Positions 21,523 to 31,462 of a stretch of 64,000 bases of DNA are shown here, piece by piece; position 1 is the first letter of the stretch, and every line of letters begins with the position of its first letter. Under the pieces are notes generated by a model. It saw only the letters and a list, made by a program, of their open reading frames with translations. It did not search any database and was not told where the DNA came from. The stretch covers positions 62,001 through 126,000 of the forward strand of contig VUYT01000028.1 of NCBI GenBank assembly GCA_008802785.1, read 5' to 3'. The position numbers and the translations under genes are program-made. The DNA is from Symmetrospora coprosmae (lineage: Eukaryota > Basidiomycota > Cystobasidiomycetes > Symmetrosporaceae).

Positions 21523-23379
21523 ATGACGCATCTGCTGCCTCCGAACCTGCTGCGGCTGTTTGAGCCGCGCCCTCCCATCCCGTACATCAAGCCGTACGGC
21601 AGGGACCTTACCGTGGCCAAGCTGCGCACCCTCGACGGCGTCGCGGGCATCCTCGAGGAGCTCAGGGAGCAGAATGCACTCTCGCAGGCGGAAAAGTATG
21701 CAGACGAGGATGGCACGGACGGCAAGGATGGCGTGAAGAAGGAGGAGGAGGATGCGGCACAGCAGCAGGCAGCACCCGTCAAGGCGGAGCGGGCAGCCAG
21801 CGCCATAGACGACGGCGACGAGAAGAAGCCAGACGCTGCTACGGCCACGGCCACCGCAAAGGGAGCAGATGCGGACGGCAAGGCCAATGGCAATGGCAAT
21901 GGCAATGGCAATGGCAAGGCGGATGACGATGATACCGAGATGGGCGAGGTCGTCGAGCCAGAACTGCCAGCGTCATCCACTTCGACGTCAAAAGCAGGCG
22001 CAAAGAAGGCGGCCGCTTCTGGCGAGGGCGCTGGCAAGGGTGCTGCCAACGACGACAACGACGACGTGTCATTCGCCTACCTCGACAAGGTCCAGATAGA
22101 CGATGACGGCAACGAGTTTACCTACACCGAGGCAGAGAAGCTGCGGCTGCGCACCATTGAGCGCAAGAGGAGACGCGAGGAGAATCTAAAGAGGGCCAAG
22201 GAGACCTGTGAGTTACGGGCAGCATTCACGCCGCTCACTCTGGCGCTCCGTGTATGCTCCTGCTGCATGAGTCCGTGCCTCCTTCCCTGCTCGTTCCGCT
22301 GACACTCTTTCGACACGCTTCAGTCAACCCGCAAAACGATCCCGAAGCCGTCGGCGACCCGTACAAGACCCTCTTCATCAGCCGCCTCAACTACGAAGCG
22401 ACGGAAGAGGATCTCCGCCGCGAGTTCAACATGTACGGGCCCATCGAGCGCATCCGCCTCGTCCGCGAGGAGAGCGGAAAGAACAAGGGCAAATCGCGCG
22501 GGTACGCGTTCATCCTGTATGAGCGCGAGAAGGACATGAAGGGTGGGTTCATCTTGCACATCCTACATTTTCCACCACACAAGCCAATGTATCGTGGAGA
22601 CTGATGTAAGAGGGTTCACCATCGCAGCCGCCTACAAGGACGCCGAGGGCATCAAGATTCTCGGGCGCCGCATTCTCGTCGACGTCGAGCGCGGACGGAC
22701 AGTCAAGGACTGGAAGCCTCGGCGCTTGGGTGCCGGGCTCGGCGGGCGCAAGAAGCCCGAGCCCGCGCCTACGTTCGCACCTGCGTTTGGCGGGGGCATG
22801 CGAGGCGGCTTCCGGGGCGGACGAGGCGGTGGTTTCGGCGGTGGCTTTGGAGGAGGGAGAGGCGGCTTCTCGGACCGCGGCGGCGGTGGTGGCTTCGGCG
22901 GAGGAGGACGAGGAGGGTTTGGTGGGCCACCCAGAGGCGGAGGCGTCGGATTCCGAGGCGGCTTTGGCGGCGACAGGGATGGAGGTGGAGGTGGTGGCGG
23001 AGGGGGCTTCCAGCGCCGCGATGACCGCGGTCCGCCAGGGGGCGGCTTCAATCAGAAGGACCTCATGGGACAGTCTGGCTCGGGATGGGGCAGTCGCGGC
23101 CCGGCACCGCAGCAGGACTCGTACGGTGGAGGCGGTGGAGGCGGTGGCTTCCGAGATGGCCCTAGTGGGGGCGGATACCCTCCACGCGGTGGGCCGAGCT
23201 CAAGAGATGACAGAGGGAGTGGAGGATATAGCGAGTTCGAGGTACCCCGAGGCGGAGGTGGTGGACCACCGCCGTCAGGAGGCGGCGGCGGCTACGGCGA
23301 CCGGTCGTCAGGCCCCCGAAGCTACGACGACAGGGATCGCGGGTACGGCGCACCACCAGACAAGCGGCCGCGGTACTAA
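21523..23379 (+). CDS. SNP1: U1 small nuclear ribonucleoprotein 70 kDa
   Basis: Three exons: 21523-22207, 22324-22542, 22628-23379; 551 residues. The N terminus [20 protein letters not shown] matches the U1-70K N-terminal motif and fixes the start. An unusual acidic insert (about residues 60-200, with an Asn-Gly repeat coded by AATGGC units) separates it from the RRM. The RRM has RNP2 LFISRL and RNP1 SRGYAFILY and ends in [17 protein letters not shown] followed by [10 protein letters not shown], all hallmarks of U1-70K. The C-terminal ~200 residues form a Gly/Arg RGG-type tail instead of the metazoan RS tail. It binds U1 snRNA stem-loop I in the nucleus during 5' splice-site recognition. Confidence 0.93.
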
Positions 23380-23467
23380 GGGTCTCGTTGTACCGTTTCA
23401 GCATGCAGCAAAATCACGTCTGCTCGAGTTTCCCTTGCATGACTTGATTGCACACGCCGGTCCGGGT

Positions 23468-25043
23468 CTACCATGCGCCCGAACGCATCCCAGATGCACC
23501 CGATGCACGATACTTCATGGCGCCTCTGCCCTTGTACACGACCTCGCTGCCACTGCCACTGCCACCGCCGTTCCCGTCCTCCGAGGCGCCTCTCCGCCTA
23601 CTGCGCGCCTCCTCGTCCTCCCTCTTGAGCCTCTCAAGCTCGCGCCGCTTCGCCTCGAGGTGCTCCTCTCTCGCCTGCTCTTCTCGCATCTTATCCGCTT
23701 CCTGCCTTCTCCGCACTTCCTCTTGTTCCTCGACGCGTCGCAGCCGCGTGGCGGGCGACGCAGACCTAGAGCGAGATCGCGCCCGCTTGCCGTCCTCTCC
23801 GTCGCCTTTCGACTTGCCCTTTTTGGCTGCTTTGCGCGCCTTCTTCGCGGCCCGCTTGGCATCCTTTTTCTCCCTCTTTGCGAGCTTGCGGCGCTTCTTG
23901 CGCGCGCGCTCGTCGGCAGATGAGGAGGCCTCCGAATCCGAGCCTGAGCCTGAGCCTGAGCCGGAGCGGGACTCCGAGCCCGATGCAGAGGAGGACCTGC
24001 TTCTGCTTCTGCTGGAGCCAGCGCTAGCCGAGCGCTTCCTCATTGACGCTGCAGCCGGCGCGGGCTTTTTGCGCAGCTCGAGTTCGCCGCAGTGCGAGAT
24101 CTCGACAGGCGTCAGGGGGCGGTCCCGCCCGTCTACTGCGCATTTTGCAAGGCGCTCTACGACGGGCATAGAGGATGGTCCGACCACGCGCCCGAACAGG
24201 ACGTGCTTGCCATTCAAGTGCGGGCAGGGCGCGAGAGTGATGAAGAACTGGGAGCTGTGGGGTTGGGTTGGGCTGCTGTCAGTGTGGGATCAAGCGGCCG
24301 TAACGGCGCAGATGCTCACCCGTTCGTATTCGGGCCTGTGAAGATGCATGTGAAGATGCAAGCGTGTGTCAGCGGGGAAACCGATAAGAGTCGTTGAGCC
24401 ATCGCGCACCCTTGTTGGCCATGACGAGCATCCCCGGCTGGTCAATCGCGCCCGACAGGTCCTCATCTGCGAATGGCAGCCCGTCATAGACGGACTCGCC
24501 GCCTGTCCCGTTCTTCTTTGTGAAGTCGCCTCCTTGACACATGAAGCCGTCAATGACGCGGTGCTGTAGGGGTGTCGTATGCTGTCAGAGGGGAGCTGTC
24601 GCGCTGACCGGCTTCCGAGACGACGCACCATGACGGAGCCTGTGGGAAGCTCGGGCGTCAGCCTTAAGCGATCAGGAAGCAGAGCAGGAGATTGGGCACA
24701 CCCTTGTAGTGCAATGGAACGCCAGAGCGCGCCGAGACGCCCTTCTCGCCGGTGCATAGCGCACGGAAGCTGTCGAACGGGATACATGTCGAAATCAGCC
24801 CAGAGCTCCCGGGAGAGCGCGACGGCAGCTTGCAAGAGCGAGAGAAGACGGACTTCTCTGCTGTCTTTGGGACCTTGTCGGCGTACAGCTCGAATACGAC
24901 GCTGCCATTGATGGGTTACTGCTGTCAGCTTTGTGGTCGCGCGCGCGGCATCAAGCTGGCTCTTTCTTCTGCAGCGACTCGACTGACCGGCCGAGGGCTT
25001 CACCAGCACTGCTGAAATCCAGGAAGCAGCGTGGATTGACCAT
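23468..25043 (-). CDS. Cyclophilin peptidyl-prolyl isomerase with RS/Lys-rich tail
   Basis: Seven exons on the minus strand: 25043-24988, 24901-24854, 24769-24702, 24639-24629 (11 bp), 24563-24410, 24335-24320 (16 bp), 24254-23468; 379 residues. Splicing yields a clean cyclophilin domain (about 1-175): [41 protein letters not shown] with the catalytic Arg, Phe and Gln, and [20 protein letters not shown]. Human CypA Trp121 corresponds to His here, which usually lowers cyclosporin affinity. The tail is Ser/Arg/Glu/Lys-rich with alternating SRSRSRS runs and a long charged helix, as in splicing-associated cyclophilins (CypRS, PPIG). The nearby U1-70K gene is another splicing factor, though clustering is probably chance. 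Confidence 0.93.
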
Positions 25044-25328
25044 CGTCTCGACGCAGAGGAGCAGGGGGAAGCAGCAGAAGATACTGCGCCAGTTGAATTG
25101 CCTTTAGTCGGAGCGGAGTGGAGTCGTGCGCACCCTGCGGCCCGCTGCGAACGCGCCCTGCTCGCGGCGCAGCGCCATCAGTAAGAACCGCAAGAAGATC
25201 ATCGAGCATTATTGTTGCGCGCCCTCTTCCTCTATCTCTGTCCATCGCGTGGAATCCCTCGATATATACCGGAGCCACCTCGGAAGCCACGGACGTCGCG
25301 ACAGGGCGTCGATGTGCCATCGCTTGAC
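25044..25328. promoter_or_regulatory. Divergent upstream region, cyclophilin / zinc-finger gene A
   Basis: 285 bp between the start codons of the cyclophilin gene (minus) and zinc-finger gene A (plus). It contains a TATA-like GATATATACC near 25259-25268 on the plus strand, about 60 bp upstream of the gene A start, consistent with a core promoter for gene A. Confidence 0.4.
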
Positions 25329-28300
25329 ATGTCCAGCTCCTCGAACAGCGGAAGTGAGAGCGACTTGCCGGAATGGCCGCCCACCCCAGCCGCGAGCCAG
25401 CGCAAGCCAAACGGAGCGACAGACCTGTGACAGCGGACTAGAGGCCTGAAGAGGGCCCGAAGTGCGTCCCCACCTCCCGCACGAGCTCAGCCAGCGCATG
25501 CTCCCGCTGCATCGTCCAGCCAGACGACCTCAAAGCCTAGATATCTTCGAAGATTGATGACTAAACGCGCTCCAAGGAAATCGAGCGGCAAGCGATACGA
25601 CGCAGTTCCACCCACTGACTCGTCCTCGGAGGAATCGACCACTCATGCGGAGGATCTCGAGCCAGAGCCGCTCCAGACATCCCTGTCGTATTTAATCAGA
25701 GAGCTACAGTGGAGATCCAAGGAAAAACAAGCTCCTCGCCATAGAGGCCTCAAAGGCCGGAGCTGGGCGCATTGGCTTATCGTGGTCGTTCGGGAGCGCG
25801 GCAAAGCTCACTCGGCCCAAAATTGCAGGTGATTGGCAGCATCGACCGTGCTCTATACGGGCCTGCATCGGAAGCTCAATCTGTTTCGTCGTATGCAGCA
25901 ACAACGTTTGCGATGGCGAGCCGCATAAAGCGGCCTGCCTGTGCCGGATTTGCGGAGCTACCGTCTCGCAGACGCGGAACCCCCGCGCCATGACCATGTG
26001 GAAGCATCTCTTCCTCGAGTGTCGATGCACAAATCACGAAAGTGGTACCGATCCCAAAGCAAGGCTCTTTTTGCGCGCGCTATCTACCGCGGAGCTTCGC
26101 TCGGATCTGCTCAAGAACCACGACGGTGTCTTCAGGACATACCTGGACGGCCAGGGCGTCAGAGCCCTGACACAAGCGGGCGCTGCCAAACAGCGGCCTG
26201 CAGGCCGTGACGTTACGATGTCAGATGTGTGGAGTCCAGGACCGACCTACAGGCTGGGGGCCAGGGGAAGGTGCGAATTCACGCCGGCGCCGTACAAGGG
26301 CATCCTACAGCGCTCGACGAGGAAAGGCGGAGACGATACCTCCACGGATGAAGACATGCCAGCCCAAAATAAGTCACTCTCGCCAGTGAAGCCCTCGACG
26401 ACGCGAAGCGACTTGGGGCATCCTGCCCTGAAAGGGAGCACGACAAAGCCCCATGCTCCGAGCACTAGTCGATCAGCACCCGCTCCCCATTCGTCTCGGC
26501 CCTCAGCCCCTGTTCCTGGACCTTCTGCGGTGCAGCCCGACCGGCGGGGCTCGCAGATCAAGCCGCCGACGGCGCCCATGCCGTCTTTGAGTGATTCGCT
26601 GGTGTCGGATGAGTCAAAGAAGACTGCATCAGGCGCCTCTGCTGTCAGCAACCCCCGACTAGCTCCCGGTCTCTCTGGTCCCACCACCACCGCGCAAAAC
26701 TGCGACAAGCAGGCCTCGCAGATCAGGTCGGTGTTCGAGCGGGCGGCAGCAAAGGCGGCACAGTCCTGCGGTATAGGCATCGACACGGAGACTCGCATCA
26801 GTAGTCTGAAGGCAGATCTGCACGGGCTCACAGCAGCCCAGCCGTGTTGCGTCATTGCAGCACGTCCCGATCCGATGCTTGGCCGGTCTGATGATGCAGC
26901 TTATCCTGCGACAACAACAACGACGTGGACCGAGGAGCCCACAGAGCGGCCCACATCAAACGGCGCTGTAACGCCTCCGGCTGCACCAGGTCCCGCTCAG
27001 GCTATGTGCGCCCTAGCCGCAGACACGTCTAGAGACTCCCGACCCAGCGCTTGCTCGGCTGCTTTAGAGTCGGGACCAGCGGGCAAGCCAGACGCTAGGG
27101 TGAACGAGACAGATCGAGACGCTGATGCGTCATGCCGTGCAATCATCGCAACTGTGCGGCCAGCTCTACGCTTGGCTGATGCCGCCATACGCTCTGTCGA
27201 AACGACAACCTCACAGCCGGCCGCGCCGATTGCCGACTCGCTGTCGATCGTCAGAGACGCCTCAACGCCCCTTGCTCCTGCAGCAGATTCTAAGCGGATT
27301 GCGACCGGGGAAAGCCAGCCCGCTTTGCAAAGCTCAGAATCACTAGCCGACGGATTGAATTCGCTGCCTGCTATTCACGTCGGCTCAGTGCAGACGGCCG
27401 AGCCAGCCGAGGGTGTCAGTACAGGCGCCACGGCAGCCGCAAAGCAACCCGGGCCAGTCGAATCGGCTTCCAATGGCGAGTGCATCACAGAAGCTGGCGC
27501 ATATTCTGCAGCGTCCTCGTCGCAGAAGCCTGCGGAGCAATCGCTGTCGCAGACGCCCGCTAGCGGTGCCGCAAAGAAGCGGTCGGGGTCAGCACCGCCT
27601 GTAGCCCGCAGCCAGCCATCACTTTCGGTAGATGCCAGCCAGAGATCCATTGCTCCGCCGACCTTCACCAAGCCAGCAGGTGCAGCCAGAACGACCGGCG
27701 TGCAGAATGAGAGAGCAAGCAAAGCACAGATACCTGCTGGCACTGCCGCACATCTTCATCAATCTGACCCTGGGCCCGCCACCGGCTTTCACAAGACACT
27801 TCAGCCGTATGCACGGGTTCTGCAGGCTGTCGGCATTCTAGATCAAGCTGCTCTCCAAGCGCATATTTACGAGGAACACGTTGATCTCTGGGTGAAATTC
27901 ATGGCAAGCGTGGGTGCCAATCTTGATATGCCGGATGTAGTACTGGAGTGCAGGACTGACGCTCTCTGAGCTGGCTCTGGGACACGCCAGTCTCTGAGGT
28001 CAGTAAAAGGACTCAAGAGATTCCACGAGCTTCTCGACACTTTCGACAAGGAATTTGAGCTCGCCGAGCTGCTCAGGGAGTGCGAGCTCGAGACTGCTCC
28101 GCTGGAGAGCTCGGAGACTGCGCTCCAGCCGTACACTGCCTGTCTCGCTGCCAACGGCAAGACTGCAGAGGATTTTAAATCGATGAAGCCGAAGTCGATC
28201 GAAAACTGGGTACGATCCGTAGCGATGGTGAGGGCCTTCTTCGATTCATTGCTTCCTCGGTACGCTGATGCTGTCGACTCACCTTCACGGGCGACACAGA

Positions 28301-28395
28301 GAGACAATACGATCAACGGCTTCCCAACATTGCTCAACAGCACTGTCAAGCAGTTCAAGCTCTTTGTGGCCATCAAGGAGTATCTGGAGGAGTAA
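25329..28395 (+). CDS. Zinc-finger/helical-module protein A (tandem paralogue 1)
   Basis: Modelled exons: 25329-25426, 25520-25828, 25899-27909, 27991-28227, 28300-28395; 916 residues. No known family was recognised. A BED-like zinc finger lies at about 140-175, with spacing C-x4-H-x5-C-x2-C (CDGEPHKAACLCRICG) followed by WKHLFLEC. A ~600-residue Ala/Ser/Pro-rich disordered region follows. Two copies of a helical module begin LQPYARVLQAVGILDQ (770) and LQPYTACLAANGKTAED (851). The next gene downstream shares the finger, one module copy and the same intron positions, so the two are tandem duplicates. The first intron is the weakest point: without it an in-frame TGA at 25428 would force a start at 25557. 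The finger suggests DNA binding; this is inference only. Confidence 0.62.
27799..27909 (+). repeat. Helical module copy A1 (protein-level repeat)
   Basis: Codes residues 770-806 of gene A: L-Q-P-Y, then GILD, then HVDLWVKFMAS. It ends exactly at a phase-0 intron (27910-27990). It shares the pattern L-Q-x-Y-x3-L ... (V/I)-(D/E)-x-W-V with copies A2 and B. Confidence 0.6.
28123..28227 (+). repeat. Helical module copy A2 (protein-level repeat)
   Basis: Codes residues 851-885 of gene A: L-Q-P-Y-T-A-C-L ... SIENWVRSVAM, again ending at a phase-0 intron (28228-28299). The exon after the intron ends in VKQFKLFVAIKEYLEE, which matches the end of gene B. Confidence 0.6.
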
Positions 28396-28905
28396 CGGTT
28401 GAAGGGGGAGGAAAGGGCGGAGGGAGGGCGGGAAAGGGGCATTTACGCTGCAGTCAGAGGGATCCTACGGGTAGTGACGACAAGTACAGCCCGCATGTAT
28501 GATCAGATAGTCTCGATCAGGCTGCCTACTCTGACAGGCATATCATCGAGGCCGACGCGGTGACGCACCGACCCTCCGCACGACCTCCGCGCGGAGAACC
28601 CTGACCTGCTCCGCTTCTCAGCTGACCTCCGCTTCCTTTCTTCCTCGTCCTCCCTCCTCTTTCCTCGTGATTTCGGTTCTCTTCTCTCTTCTCTCTCCTC
28701 CCTTCTCCCTTCTCCCTGCTCCCTTCTCCCTTCTCCCTTCTCCCTTCTCCCTTCTCTCTAATCACTCCCTTCTGCAACCTACCCGGAATCGGTAACAAGT
28801 TTGGTCTGCTGCAATACCCTCAGCCGCAACAGGCAGTGGAATCGACGGTCCAGCTTCGGAGTGCTGCACCACTACTATCCACGACCCTGACGGCGGAGCG
28901 GCAAG
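28396..28905. other. Intergenic with strong polypyrimidine tract, upstream of gene B
   Basis: 510 bp between the paralogues. Its second half (about 28615-28765) is a nearly pure C/T tract with tandem CCCTTCT units. No ORF of note on either strand fits a gene. It probably serves as the gene B promoter; the purine/pyrimidine asymmetry could form unusual DNA structure. Confidence 0.5.
28675..28760. repeat. Tandem (CCCTTCT)n-like pyrimidine repeat
   Basis: Repeated TCCCTTC/CCCTTCT heptamers, with at least six consecutive near-perfect units toward the 3' end, inside a longer C/T-only tract. It is a simple-sequence repeat, not an array with unique spacers. Confidence 0.7.
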
Positions 28906-31275
28906 ATGAAGCGTAAGGCGGATGCTGCCTCGGACGAACAGCCGGACGGAGCGAATGACGAGAAGAGGCTGAGAGGCAAGCCGGCGAGTGCAGAACTTGT
29001 GGAAGCTGCAGGTGACCAGCATGCGGGGCAATCTGGCGAGAACGGAGGAAAGAGAGGCACTGGGTGCGCCGGTACACACGACTCCATCGGCACGGGCGAA
29101 GGACTCGCAACTCCCGAGCCCGATTCAGATCATTCAGAGTACGATCCTTTCGATGACGACGATGCGGACGGCGGTCCGCGTGACCCAACCTTCCGCAAAT
29201 TGCAGTTACACAAGAGGGCTGCCCAGCTCGACGACGCTTTGTCAAGAGACGAGAAAGCGCCACGGATGCCGAAGACTTCGGGACATACATGGGCACATAC
29301 GTACACAGCCTTTGTGCTAGCCCAAGCCCAGACGGAAGAACACCATCCCAACAGTTGCAGGTGTGTGCAGCACCTGAGCTCTTCTCTATACATGCGTGTG
29401 CTGATAGCTTGCTAATACACACTCAGGCCAAGCGGCTGGGGCGGCAACGTGGCATGCGATGGCCAGTCTCATGACAGGGGCTTCATGTGTCTCTTCTGCG
29501 GCCATTTAGTCGTCCAAGCAGTCTCTTCCGAACGGGACCCTGGCGCAAGCACGCTCACCAACCACCGCACAGGGTCACACAGAGGGCGCGGAGCCAGAAC
29601 GTTTCTACGAGCTTTGGCCAGAGCTGAACCGGACAACATGAACACACTGAAGTCATATGCCGATTCTCAATTCTTCACACGTTTCTTCATGCAGTTCCTG
29701 GCTGAAGGCGAGATTGCGGATCAGGCCGTCAAGGACATGGTAGACAGGTAAAATGTGGATGGTGATCAGCAAAAGAACAACCTTATTCCGGTACCCTACA
29801 CCCGCGCGCGCGCGGCGCCCGATTGGGTCCAGCAATACCCATCTCAAAGAACTGCAATTGAGCGGAGCACTATGCGCGAATACACAGCCGAGGAGCTCCG
29901 CGCGCTGCCGCCTCTGGCCCAGAGAGGTCCTGCACACGCCAAGCGCAGGCCCCGTCCGGTTCGCGCAAAGCTGCCGGATGTCACGCGAACGCAAGAAAGC
30001 GGCGTCAAACGAACCGCACTTCGACCAATGCCTAGGCCACCGCTCCCTGCTGTCGGCCCTTCGGTCACCGCTGCTGGTGCCGGCAACACAATCTCTGGGT
30101 GTAGTCAACCCACACAGCACCGCCCAGCTACCCCAGATGACGGAGTTGGGCCTGCAGAGACTAGCGCAATAGACAAAGACGCGGCGCGAACAAGCAATAT
30201 ACGGCACAATGCTACCCAGCGCTTCACAGGGCAAATGAAGGGCAAAGGACGAGAGACTTATGACGAGCGATCTGACGGCGCTTTACTGGAGGAGAGGCAC
30301 AGGAGGGCAAAAGAGGGGTGGCGTGCTCGCATGCTCTGGATAAAGGGCCAGGCGGAATCGAATGTCTTGCCCCTGCCATTATCTCAAGCAGCCGTTCCCC
30401 CTGCTGTCCGTATCGGCGAAAGAACCGCCTTATCGCAGACCTCCGAGGTCGAATCGGGCACCTTCGAGCGAGACCGCCATCACGATGACGAGTCTTCAGA
30501 CACAGCTTTGAGACGATCTGGCTCGACCTCGACCGATGGGCCCGACCTTGCCCCTGCCGGTTCTAACAGCAGAGCACGGTCCCCGATTGACCAGCTCGAG
30601 CATACGGATCTGTCCACCGCGTCCGCACCCATTGGCTCAGATCAGCCAACTGGAGACGCTCATTCGCCTGTCCCCGGCACAGCCACATCGCTCAGAGGCA
30701 AAGAAGAGAAGTCAGTCGCCCCGGCGTCGGACTCTGCCGAGTCGATGACGATTCGTCAGCACGAGCATGGTCCAAGATCGCTTCCGGATGCGCAGAAGGC
30801 AGCAGCGTGCACACCGACTGTCCTGGACTCGTCAGATGGGTCCGATGCAAAGCAGAAAGAGGCGGCAAAGTCAGTCCTGACAGCCGATCGGCCCAGCAAG
30901 AGTGAAGCTGGCAGCCGCTCCTTCAAGACAAATAGCGTGAGCGGCAGGAGCAGGGTCAACGCTATCGAGATCAAGGATGAAGACGAGGACTTCCCGCCCG
31001 GGCTCCAAGCATACAAGGCTCTGCTGGAGAAAGCGCGCATAAGGGATCTCAGCGCTCTCAAGACCATTCCACTGGACAAGATCGACAAATGGGTGTCCTG
31101 GCTGGCGGACGTAAGGATGCATCCCGTCTTCCGGCAGTCGAGACGTAGGCTGAGACATTCCTCGCGTATGCCGCTTGTATAGCAAGATGAGTTCAAGGGA
31201 GACGAGGCATTCAAAGACATGGCATGCCAGTTCATGTTTGTGATGGCGCTGAAGGAGAGCATGCAGGAGCGCTGA
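28906..31275 (+). CDS. Zinc-finger/helical-module protein B (tandem paralogue 2)
   Basis: Exons: 28906-29360, 29427-29747, 29850-31110, 31183-31275; 709 residues. It is paralogous to gene A: TSGHTWAHTYTAFVLAQA matches GRSWAHWLIVVV in A. A phase-2 intron lies just before the finger in both. The finger CDGQSHDRGFMCLFCG (162-177) keeps the C-x4-H-x5-C-x2-C spacing, followed by a candidate His pair (NHRTGSH). A helix-rich segment (FLRALARAEPDNM ... FMQFLAEGEIADQ) parallels LFLRALSTAELRSDLL in A. One helical module begins LQAYKALLEKARIRDLSALK (644), and the C terminus is CQFMFVMALKESMQER. The middle is disordered and acidic/Ser-rich. The third exon's acceptor (29849) is the only one in phase but is not certain. 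Function unknown; DNA binding is inferred from the finger. Confidence 0.65.
31003..31110 (+). repeat. Helical module copy B (protein-level repeat)
   Basis: Codes residues 644-679 of gene B: L-Q-A-Y-K-A-L-L ... KIDKWVSWLAD. It ends at a phase-0 intron of 72 bp, the same place and length as the intron after copy A2. Confidence 0.6.
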
Positions 31276-31462
31276 TACGGCCGGGCATCAGAGCCAAGGC
31301 GAGGCAGGGACGATGCCGTGGGCTGGAATGAGATGAGCAACAGGAAAGGTAGTGGGCGAGGATGAAGGATGTGCGGCCATGAGAGTTACTGAACGGAAGA
31401 GATGCATTGTTCGCAATTCGTCATTGTACAACGACATGATGGAGGTCTCCCGCAAGCTTCTA

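Noticed and set aside
22632-23051. Long minus-strand proline-rich open frame
   Set aside because: It is the exact complement of the Gly/Arg-rich tail of U1-70K; GC-rich RGG codons create open antisense frames.
28660-28765. CRISPR-like or satellite array
   Set aside because: Units are only 7 bp with no unique spacers; it is a simple pyrimidine repeat.
25899-31275. Domesticated hAT-type transposase for genes A and B
   Set aside because: A BED-like finger is shared with hAT elements, but no catalytic core, hAT dimerisation motif, terminal inverted repeats or target duplications were seen.
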